Shown here: positions 1 through 5,037 of the stretch, piece by piece | How positions within the stretch are numbered: position 1 is the stretch's first letter | Layout of the letters: the number at the start of each line of letters is the position of its first letter | From: Susulua sp964590995 | GTDB taxonomy: Bacteria; Omnitrophota; Gorgyraeia; Duberdicusellales; 4484-171 | Reading direction: 5' to 3' | DNA length: 5,037 nucleotides | Assembly: GCA_964590995.1 (NCBI GenBank) | Contig: CAZPYY010000066.1 | Location: forward strand, 1 to 5,037 | Notes under the pieces: model-generated | Databases searched by the model: none | Seen by the model: the letters and a program-made list of their open reading frames with translations, nothing else | Told to the model about the DNA's origin: nothing | Made by a program: the position numbers and the translations under genes

Positions 1-1242
1 TAAAGATGCTGCCCGGCCACAAATACCTTTGCCAAAAGGAACTCGTCGATACTCCTTCTGTAAGGCTTCAGGAAGCCTGCTCTGAACATTCATTAATAAT
101 ACCTGGGGTTCTGAATCTACAAGAAATATCGCTCCCATACCTGGAGAAGAAAATAATGGCGAGGAGAGAATAATATTAAGAGCACACTTTAAAAACCCAT
201 CTAAAGAGATGCTTTCCAGAGAGAAACGCAAGAGAGAGTTTATTGCTGCCTGAGCAAGGTAATTATGGCGAATCTCCTGCCCTTGCTTATCAACCCTGCT
301 AAAGTCTTCAAAGGTCTCTATCACAGCTATAATTTCACCCTCTTTATTCTCTACCGGAAATGAAACCACCTTATATACTGCCGGTATACCTTTAGGGGAT
401 GCTTTTATCAAATCTTCCTGGGTCTCTTTACTGCTTAGAGCTTTACAGGTCGGACAAACCGAACAAAGCTCCTTAGAAGAACTGCTGAGGATGTTATGAC
501 AAACCGAACCCTCGAAGAAGTCTGAACCGGCAAACCACCTCTTCATCTGTCTATTCATGTAGAGAACTTCTCGGTTTGGAGATACCAAGGATACTCCGAT
601 GTTAATATTATCGATTATGCTCTTATACCCTTCTTCGGTCTTTTTTAATACCTCCTCAACCTGCTGGTGAGCAGTGATGTCTACACCAACACTAATAACA
701 TATTTAGCAAAACCTTTCTTATCAAAGACAACGGTATTAGACCACTTTATTAACCTCTTACTACCATCCTTGCATATCCAACGATTCTCATAATCCTGAG
801 GGAATTCGCCGCGCTTTAAGTCCAATAAATCATCCTTGGCGTTATTAGCATCCTCCCCTTCTAAAAACAGCCGCCAAAAATACTTATCTCTAGCCTCAGC
901 AAAGGTATAACCGGTTATCCGTTCACAGGTGCGATTAAAACGCACAATTTTCCCCGTACAGTCAAAGGCTATTACTAATGACCCTATTTTATCTAGGAGG
1001 GAAGGAATTAAATCGTAGCTCTTATTTAACTCATCTTCAAGCTCTCTTCGTTTGCGGTTAACAAGCTGAAAGTAGATACCAACAACTATCAGAAAGAAGA
1101 CTGCTGGCAGGCGCGACCAAAGGGTCTGGACTGACAGATTAAAAACGGCTTGAATAAAGCTAGTTTCTTCAAGAACAAATGTCTCTACCCCGGCCCAAAT
1201 AAGCCAATATAATACACTGAGGATAAGAGCAAAAATTATCAT
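1..1242 (-). CDS. Membrane-anchored PAS-PAS-GAF sensor protein, C-terminus beyond the window
   Basis: The minus-strand frame is open for 414 codons from the ATG at 1242 to the window edge. An in-frame TAG at 1252-1254 leaves no earlier start. Residues 1-18 and about 45-61 are hydrophobic, so the protein is probably an inner-membrane hairpin, followed by a basic/charged helix (62-75). Residues about 78-192 form a PAS domain: FNRTCERITGYTFAEA fits the core and GVDITAHQQ ends it as a PAC-type boundary. Residues about 205-318 are a second PAS-like domain with a Cys cluster (C248, C260, C263, C266). From about 328 a GAF domain begins; PFGKGICGRAA at 402-412 is a typical GAF motif. The output domain is missing, so histidine kinase, diguanylate cyclase, HD-GYP or phosphatase are all possible. 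The domain calls are firm; the role as an intracellular or redox/ligand sensor is inferred. Its own promoter lies at 1292-1319. The start has only a weak AGGA, 12 nt upstream. Confidence 0.85.
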   Translation of the reverse strand, partial: MIIFALILSVLYWLIWAGVETFVLEETSFIQAVFNLSVQTLWSRLPAVFFLIVVGIYFQLVNRKRRELEDELNKSYDLIPSLLDKIGSLVIAFDCTGKIVRFNRTCERITGYTFAEARDKYFWRLFLEGEDANNAKDDLLDLKRGEFPQDYENRWICKDGSKRLIKWSNTVVFDKKGFAKYVISVGVDITAHQQVEEVLKKTEEGYKSIIDNINIGVSLVSPNREVLYMNRQMKRWFAGSDFFEGSVCHNILSSSSKELCSVCPTCKALSSKETQEDLIKASPKGIPAVYKVVSFPVENKEGEIIAVIETFEDFSRVDKQGQEIRHNYLAQAAINSLLRFSLESISLDGFLKCALNIILSSPLFSSPGMGAIFLVDSEPQVLLMNVQSRLPEALQKEYRRVPFGKGICGRAASL

Positions 1243-1291
1243 TATCTCTAGCTATCCTGGATTTTTGTTCTCTAAATACTTATCTAAGAAT

Positions 1292-1319
1292 ATTTTAACC
1301 CCTCCTCAGGAGGTGTCAA
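1292..1319 (-). promoter_or_regulatory. Sigma70-like promoter of the PAS/GAF sensor gene
   Basis: Read on the minus strand, a perfect -35 box TTGACA (1319-1314) is followed by a 16-bp spacer and a -10 box TAAAAT (1297-1292, five of six consensus bases). The expected start point is near 1285, giving a leader of about 43 nt before the ATG at 1242. It is correctly placed and oriented for the sensor gene. No transcript data are available here. Confidence 0.65.
1301..1313. promoter_or_regulatory. Perfect 13-bp palindrome in the promoter spacer, candidate operator
   Basis: CCTCCTCAGGAGG has two perfect 6-bp arms around one central base. It lies wholly inside the spacer of the minus-strand promoter and abuts its -35 box. 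It is the only GC-rich patch in an AT-rich intergenic region. The position suits a repressor site or a MerR-type spacer-binding activator. The one-base centre makes an RNA hairpin unlikely, so a DNA-level site is the better reading. The binding protein is unknown. Confidence 0.4.
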
Positions 1320-1386
1320 GGCAGGGTTTTGTAAAAGTGAGAGATTTTCTGTTTCTTAGAAGAATTTAATACTCGAAGAATAAGAG

Positions 1387-1415
1387 TTTACAAGGGAAAA
1401 AATAAGTTTTACAAT
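1387..1415 (+). promoter_or_regulatory. Sigma70-like promoter giving a near-leaderless comF transcript
   Basis: TTTACA (1387-1392), a 17-bp spacer and TACAAT (1410-1415) match the sigma70 consensus at five of six bases in each box. The expected start point is about 7 nt after the -10 box, near 1422-1423, which coincides with the comF ATG. This promoter would drive comF and probably lptF-lptG, and is back-to-back with the divergent sensor-gene promoter. A weaker dyad TTCTT-AG-AAGAA at 1353-1364 lies upstream of it. Confidence 0.55.
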
Positions 1416-1422
1416 ACCCTCT

Positions 1423-2127
1423 ATGGTTAGTAGTTATCTAAGAGTTATAAAAGATCTTCTTTTCCCTTGTCTCTGCCTCTGTTGTGAGAAAAAAATCTCT
1501 CAAGGCTATCTTTGTAGGGAATGTGAGGGAAAAATAGTCTTTCTTACTCCTGCGCGCTGTCGCTATTGTTTAAGGCCTTTAAGTATTAACTCATCAGGCC
1601 TTTGCCAAGAGTGTTCGAGGAAGATCTACCCCTACCAAAGACTTATTAGTGCTACTGCCTATAAAGAGCCTATGGCAAGCTTAATACACCTCTTTAAATA
1701 TAAGAATTGCGACTATCTTGCTGACTTTCTCTCCTCGCTGATAGTAAAGCACCTAGCAAAAATAGGCTTTAACCCCAATAGATATCAGCTTATTATCCCT
1801 GTTCCCCTGCATAAAGATAAGCTAAAAATAAGGGGTTATAACCAGGCCGGACTTCTTTCAAAATTGTTATCAAATTATTTTAAAATCCCTTTTAGGGATG
1901 ATATAATAGGCAATACGAATATCCGGCCTTCCCAAACTAAACTGCCAAAAGAAAAGAGGGAAAAGAATGTCCAAGGGGTATTTGTGGTACGAGAAGAGTT
2001 GCAAAATAAGAACATCATTCTGGTAGATGATATCTTTACCACTGGCTCAACAGCCAGTGCCTGCTCTAGGACTTTGAAAGAAAAAGGAGCAGGAAATATT
2101 ACAGTAATAACTTTAGCAAAAACATGA
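1423..2127 (+). CDS. comF: ComF family protein (phosphoribosyltransferase fold)
   Basis: The protein has 234 residues, the usual length for ComF/GntX proteins. The N-terminal region carries two four-cysteine zinc-knuckle sets: C18/C21 with C31/C34, and C46/C49 with C61/C64. The ComF signature follows in order: a helix with HLFKYKN (89-95), PVPLHKDKLKIRGYNQA (126-142), a QTKLPKEKREKNVQGVF stretch (171-187), and the PRPP-binding loop ILVDDIFTTGSTA (199-211). In competent bacteria ComF is a cytosolic protein needed for taking up or processing single-stranded DNA; in many others its role is unclear, and no enzymatic product is established. The ATG at 1423 matches the family N-terminus (short helix before FPxxCxxC) but has no Shine-Dalgarno sequence and sits at the predicted transcription start. 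It is followed by lptF after a 94-bp repeat-filled gap, and no other competence gene is visible. Confidence 0.93.
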   Translation: MVSSYLRVIKDLLFPCLCLCCEKKISQGYLCRECEGKIVFLTPARCRYCLRPLSINSSGLCQECSRKIYPYQRLISATAYKEPMASLIHLFKYKNCDYLADFLSSLIVKHLAKIGFNPNRYQLIIPVPLHKDKLKIRGYNQAGLLSKLLSNYFKIPFRDDIIGNTNIRPSQTKLPKEKREKNVQGVFVVREELQNKNIILVDDIFTTGSTASACSRTLKEKGAGNITVITLAKT

Positions 2128-2131
2128 AAAA

Positions 2132-2219
2132 TAAGTTATAAGTAATAAGTTCTAAGTTGTAAGTTAAAAAGGGTTAATTTTTTGAAACTTAAGACTTACG
2201 ACTTAAAACTTAAAACTAT
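2132..2219. repeat. Inverted array of 7-bp repeats (TAAGTNN) filling the comF-lptF gap
   Basis: The plus strand shows TAAGT starting at 2132, 2139, 2146, 2153 and 2160, exactly every 7 bp. The complementary ACTTA then starts at 2187, 2194, 2201 and 2208, with a decayed fifth copy (ACTAT) at 2215, again every 7 bp. The arms face each other across about 20 nt (2166-2185). As RNA this could fold into stacked 5-bp blocks separated by 2-nt internal loops. It occupies nearly the whole gap and ends two bases before the lptF ATG. It is not a typical GC-rich rho-independent terminator. It may act as an mRNA-processing or stability element, a protein-binding array, or simply be a repeat expansion. Confidence 0.8.
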
Positions 2220-2221
2220 TT

Positions 2222-3298
2222 ATGAGGATTTTAAGAAATTACATCATCAAAGACTTTATGTCAGTGTTTATATTTTCATTCCTTATTCTGAGTATGGTAA
2301 TGCTCATGGGTAATCTAATGAAAGTATCTGATATGGTCGTAAGAAAGGGCGTAAACATTATTGACGCCTTAAAGATACTCACTTTCTTCATCCCCTACCT
2401 TTTAGGTTTTACCATTCCCCTCTCTTTTCTAATGGGCGTCTTATTGGTTATGGGTAGGTTAATTGCTGATAATGAGATTGTCGCTATTAGGGTAGCTGGA
2501 ATCTCTCTATTTAAAATCTTAAATATCTTCCTAATCTTAGGATTTATCTTCTCGCTCTTTCTCTTTATTCTCAATGACCGGGTAATTCCTGATTTTCACT
2601 ACCGTTACAGAAGCGAAATCAAGAACATCTACTCTAAAAACGTCTCAGCTCTTATCGAACCAGGGGTATTCCTAGAACACTTTGAAAATTACATTCTCTA
2701 TGTTGCTGATAAGAGTGGTAATAAGTTAAAGAATATCTTTATCTATGAGATTGATGATAAACAGAAGACCACTAAGGTAACCTTTGCTAAGGAAGGTGAG
2801 TTTATTGTCGAAGGAGATATGCTAAAGATAAAGTTAGAAGAGGGTTTTAGGGATGAAACCGTCTCTAAGAAGAAGATGGAGCTCTATCGTCTTAATTTTA
2901 AGATATTCTTCATGGATATACCTATCCAAAAACGTGAAAAGGTAAAGATAAGTAAAAAACCCTCAGATATGAGGCTCTCTGAGCTTCGAAAAAAGATTGC
3001 TCTAATCAACGCCCCGGAATTAAAAGGTGAATTCCATAAGAGAATAAGCTTTTCCTTCTCATGCCTTGCTTTTATTATCCTTGGCTTTGGTATCTCTTTA
3101 GTAGTAAAACACCGCGAAAAATCAATAAATTTCGGTATTGCTTTTTTAACTGCTGGGGTTTACTACTTACTATTTATCCTAGGAGAAGCCCTTCTTGAAT
3201 ATCGCCACATTGCTCCTTCCTTAGGCATGTGGCTACCGAATATAATAGTTATCTCCTTAGGAGGATACCTTATCTTTAGACATGCGTATTCTAGATAG
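2222..3298 (+). CDS. lptF: LPS export ABC transporter permease LptF
   Basis: This YjgP/YjgQ-family permease has 358 residues, the normal length. With LptG and the LptB ATPase dimer it forms the inner-membrane machine that extracts lipopolysaccharide and passes it to LptC/LptA. Membrane segments are at about 12-34, 54-77, 97-117, 274-296, 302-324 and 335-354. A periplasmic beta-jellyroll-type region of about 150 residues lies between TM3 and TM4. Family motifs are DNEIVAIRVAGIS (83-95, the cytoplasmic coupling region), FHKRISFSFSCLAFIILG (271-288) and the C-terminal MWLPN (336-340). Assigning F rather than G rests on gene order and the retained WLPN; the paralogues are hard to separate by eye. 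The start fits the conserved MRIL-Y opening, although there is no Shine-Dalgarno sequence and the repeat array ends just upstream. Its 3' end overlaps lptG by 17 bp, implying co-expression. Confidence 0.9.
   Translation: MRILRNYIIKDFMSVFIFSFLILSMVMLMGNLMKVSDMVVRKGVNIIDALKILTFFIPYLLGFTIPLSFLMGVLLVMGRLIADNEIVAIRVAGISLFKILNIFLILGFIFSLFLFILNDRVIPDFHYRYRSEIKNIYSKNVSALIEPGVFLEHFENYILYVADKSGNKLKNIFIYEIDDKQKTTKVTFAKEGEFIVEGDMLKIKLEEGFRDETVSKKKMELYRLNFKIFFMDIPIQKREKVKISKKPSDMRLSELRKKIALINAPELKGEFHKRISFSFSCLAFIILGFGISLVVKHREKSINFGIAFLTAGVYYLLFILGEALLEYRHIAPSLGMWLPNIIVISLGGYLIFRHAYSR
3259..3264 (+). promoter_or_regulatory. AGGAGG Shine-Dalgarno-like site at unusual distance from the lptG start
   Basis: A full AGGAGG lies inside the lptF coding sequence, 17 nt before the lptG ATG, whereas 5-9 nt is usual. 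No in-frame ATG, GTG or TTG lies at the ideal distance. It sits in CTCCTTAGGAG (3253-3263), which can pair with itself (CTCC with GGAG). It may help ribosomes re-initiate or couple translation of lptG to lptF. It also encodes Leu-Gly-Gly in lptF, so it could be chance. Confidence 0.3.
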
Positions 3299-4370
3299 AT
3301 ACACAGTAAAAAACGTAGGCTTAGGGTATTTATTCATCCTCTTGGTATTTGTAGGACTCTACTTTGTTGCTGATATATTCACTAATCTCTCTGATATTCT
3401 AAAAGCAAAGACCCCTGTGCTAATTTTGGTTCAATACTATATTGCTTCTCTGCCATTAATATTCTTAAGAGTAAGCCCTCTGGCTCTGCTTATAAGTACA
3501 CTCTATACCTTCGGGGAACTGAATAAGAATAATGAAATCGTAAGTATTAGGGCCTCAGGCATAAGTATCATACGAATTGCCTTGCCAGTCATATTCTTTG
3601 CTTTATTTCTCTCAGTAGCAACATTCTTTATACAAGAGAAGACTCTTATGCAATCGCAGAAGAAGGTTGATGAAATAAAAACACATTTTATAAAAAAGAG
3701 CATAACTACTGCTAACGAAGAACGCAACCTTGCTTTTACCTCTGGAGAAAGAATATTCTTTGTCCAGAAGTTTTTGCCTAAAAAAGGTATTTTAAAGAAT
3801 GTTATAATCTTTAAGGAGGGAGAAGGCAGAAGGCTTGAGAAAAAAATGGTCTGTAAAGAAATAGCCTATGAATATGGCTTCTGGATAGCCAAAGATATTA
3901 TCGAGTATAGCCTTGATGCCGATGGAAATATATCTGATGCCCCTACCTCTTCCTCCACCAAGAAAATCAGTCTAAAGGAAAAGCCTCGGGAATTGCTTTT
4001 AAAGAGAAGCATCTTCTCTCAATTCTCCTCTCTAAACCATTTAAAGAAAGAAATAGCCAGATTAGAGAAGGTAAAAGCCGGAAATTTACTGGCAAGCTTA
4101 ACTATTGATTACTATCAAAAGGTAGCTGAACCATTCTCGCATTTATTTATTGTTATTGGTATCTTACCTATAGCCTTAGAAATCAAAAAGAGAAAGGTAG
4201 CCCTCTCCTCTCTGGGAGTGGGATTTATCTTTAGTTTTATCTACTATGTCCTCTCCTCTTTTAGTGTTGCCTTAGGAAAATCAGGGGTTATCTTGCCTTT
4301 CTTAAGCGTAAGCCTAGCTCCGGCATTCTTCTTAACCGTAGGAATAACCGGCCTTCTTTTAATCAGATAA
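3282..4370 (+). CDS. lptG: LPS export ABC transporter permease LptG
   Basis: This second YjgP/YjgQ-family permease has 362 residues and is the expected partner of LptF in the LptB2FG complex. Membrane segments are at about 13-34, 53-76, 98-118, 281-300, 307-330 and 336-360. A periplasmic domain at about 120-280 includes a Ser/Thr-rich loop (222-226). The family motif NNEIVSIRASGIS (83-95) matches its counterpart in LptF. DYYQKVAEPFSHLFIVIGILP (276-296) matches the TM4 entry motif. The usual C-terminal W-L-P-N is replaced by VSLAPAFF (343-350), so the conserved Trp is lost. The ATG at 3282 gives the MRILDRY start typical of the family and lies 17 bp inside lptF, so the two are translationally linked. 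The gene ends at a TAA facing the convergent alr gene. Confidence 0.9.
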   Translation: MRILDRYTVKNVGLGYLFILLVFVGLYFVADIFTNLSDILKAKTPVLILVQYYIASLPLIFLRVSPLALLISTLYTFGELNKNNEIVSIRASGISIIRIALPVIFFALFLSVATFFIQEKTLMQSQKKVDEIKTHFIKKSITTANEERNLAFTSGERIFFVQKFLPKKGILKNVIIFKEGEGRRLEKKMVCKEIAYEYGFWIAKDIIEYSLDADGNISDAPTSSSTKKISLKEKPRELLLKRSIFSQFSSLNHLKKEIARLEKVKAGNLLASLTIDYYQKVAEPFSHLFIVIGILPIALEIKKRKVALSSLGVGFIFSFIYYVLSSFSVALGKSGVILPFLSVSLAPAFFLTVGITGLLLIR

Positions 4371-4373
4371 TTT

Positions 4374-4472
4374 AAAAGTGTAAAAAGTAAAGCGTAAAGC
4401 GAAAAATTGGCAGATAGATTCTAAGTTTTAAATTATCGTTTTTAGTTTTTTACTTTAAGCTTTTAGTTTTTA
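4374..4472. repeat. Second inverted heptad-repeat array, between the convergent lptG and alr 3' ends
   Basis: The left arm has heptads AAAAGTG, TAAAAAG, TAAAGCG and TAAAGCG in register (4374-4401). The right arm has GTTTTTA, GTTTTTT, ACTTTAA, GCTTTTA and GTTTTTA in exact 7-bp register (4438-4472), which are TAAARNN-like units on the minus strand. The best paired core is AAAGTAAA (4384-4391) with TTTACTTT (4449-4456). A further TAAGTTT unit is at 4422-4428. The right arm enters the alr coding end, and the alr stop codon (4463-4465) is part of one heptad. Lying between converging genes and rich in T runs on both strands, it may serve as a weak bidirectional terminator. Confidence 0.65.
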
Positions 4473-5037
4473 TATATCCGGGGTATTTGCAGGGATAGGC
4501 GGCTAACAATCTCATAGGGAATAGTGCCTGCGGTCTTAGCTAAACTTTCAACACTTAAGTTCTTAGCTTTACTCTTTCCGATTAAGATCACCTCAGTTCC
4601 GGTCTTAATATCATCTCTTGAGCCCAAATCAACCATGATATGGTCCATACAGACCCGGCCAGCAAGATTAAAGAGATTATCCTTAATAATTACCTTACTC
4701 TTATTAGATAAGGCCCAAGGATAACCGTCAGCATAACCCACAGCTACAGTAGCAATGTTTCTCTTGCCCTTAGCAATATAATTGCGGCCATAGCTTACGC
4801 TCATTCCTTTATTAATCTTCTTAACAAAGATAACCTTTGATTTTAAAGAGAGAACTGACTTTACATTTAAACCAAGACCCTTAGCCGGTTTAATTCCGTA
4901 AAGAATTAGTCCCGGCCTAACCATATTAAAGTGAGCATTAGGGTACTTTATTATTCCAATACTATTAGCACAGTGGCAATACTTAAAAGATATCTTCTCT
5001 TTAGCCAGTTGTTTAATAAAACTATTAAAAATACCAA
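4463..5037 (-). CDS. alr: Alanine racemase, C-terminal half (N-terminus beyond the window)
   Basis: The enzyme interconverts L- and D-alanine using pyridoxal phosphate, supplying D-Ala for peptidoglycan. The minus-strand frame is open from the right edge to a TAA at 4463-4465, giving 190 visible residues of an expected 360-390. The Met at 4924 is internal, because conserved sequence continues upstream. In order (numbered from the first visible residue) there are HCANS (21-25), the end of the PLP barrel; MVRPGLILYG (38-47), with the Arg that contacts the PLP ring nitrogen; SYGRNY (81-86); VGYADGYP (99-106), with Y101 as the expected catalytic base from the partner subunit; GRVCMDHIMVDLG (126-138); and TIPYEIVSRLSLQIPRIY (171-188). 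The enzyme works as a homodimer in the cytoplasm. Two oddities are Trp107 where GYADGYPR is usual and Gln183 where RVPR is usual. The gene converges on lptG and its stop lies in the heptad array. Confidence 0.93.
   Translation of the reverse strand, partial: GIFNSFIKQLAKEKISFKYCHCANSIGIIKYPNAHFNMVRPGLILYGIKPAKGLGLNVKSVLSLKSKVIFVKKINKGMSVSYGRNYIAKGKRNIATVAVGYADGYPWALSNKSKVIIKDNLFNLAGRVCMDHIMVDLGSRDDIKTGTEVILIGKSKAKNLSVESLAKTAGTIPYEIVSRLSLQIPRIYKN

Noticed and set aside
1353..1364. Dyad TTCTT-AG-AAGAA as an operator for comF
   Set aside because: Short AT-rich dyads like this are expected by chance; noted only as a weak possibility.
1243..1422. Small gene or riboswitch in the divergent intergenic region
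   Set aside because: No convincing open frame or known RNA fold is visible; the two promoters and short dyads account for the recognisable signals.
2132..2219. CRISPR array or classical rho-independent terminator
   Set aside because: The units are only 7 bp with no unique spacers, and the stem is AT-rich and broken every 5 bp, without a GC-rich hairpin followed by a T run.
3503..3727. A 74-codon open frame on the minus strand
   Set aside because: It lies entirely inside lptG, in antisense, and has no recognisable domain; lptG matches its family throughout, so this is a shadow frame.
1423..4370. Novel competence-linked LPS export system from comF next to lptFG
   Set aside because: All three are ordinary conserved genes, and adjacency across a repeat-filled gap is not evidence of shared function.
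4524..4724. A 66-codon open frame on the plus strand
   Set aside because: It is antisense to the conserved GYADGYP and GRVCMD region of alr and has no family resemblance.
4922..4924. ATG at 4924 as the start of a short 153-residue protein
   Set aside because: Upstream in-frame residues include HCANS and other alanine racemase sequence, so this Met is internal and the gene is merely cut by the window edge.

Overview
This AT-rich bacterial window carries five protein genes, two of them cut by the window edges. An adjacent lptF-lptG pair, the inner-membrane permease of the lipopolysaccharide exporter, shows that the host is a diderm (Gram-negative-type) bacterium. AT-rich codon use, near absence of Shine-Dalgarno sequences close to starts, and AT-rich short repeats in the gene gaps resemble uncultured lineages such as Candidatus Omnitrophica or Elusimicrobiota. 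That assignment is an impression from sequence style and is not proven here.

Layout. On the minus strand, 1-1242 is the N-terminal 414 residues of a membrane-anchored PAS-PAS-GAF signalling protein whose output domain lies off the left edge. A divergent intergenic region (1243-1422) follows, with a strong sigma70-like promoter on each strand. The minus-strand promoter has a perfect 13-bp palindrome exactly inside its spacer. The plus-strand promoter lies so close to the comF ATG that the transcript would be essentially leaderless. On the plus strand come comF (1423-2127), lptF (2222-3298) and lptG (3282-4370); the two lpt genes overlap by 17 bp. On the minus strand, converging on lptG, is the C-terminal half of an alanine racemase (4463 to the right edge).

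The two short gaps, comF-lptF and lptG-alr, are each filled by an array of degenerate 7-bp repeats arranged as an inverted repeat. The first is TAAGTNN x5 facing its reverse complement. The second is TAAARNN-like and runs into the 3' end of alr, supplying its stop codon. This shared heptad architecture is the least expected feature of the window. It recalls the short tandemly repeated heptanucleotide sequences of cyanobacteria, but is AT-rich and folded into palindromes.

Functionally, lptF/lptG and alr belong to envelope biogenesis (LPS export and D-alanine for peptidoglycan). comF is a phosphoribosyltransferase-fold protein linked to DNA uptake or recombination. The PAS/GAF protein is an unrelated sensor. 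I saw no mobile element, CRISPR array, tRNA or rRNA, and no clearly novel multi-gene system.
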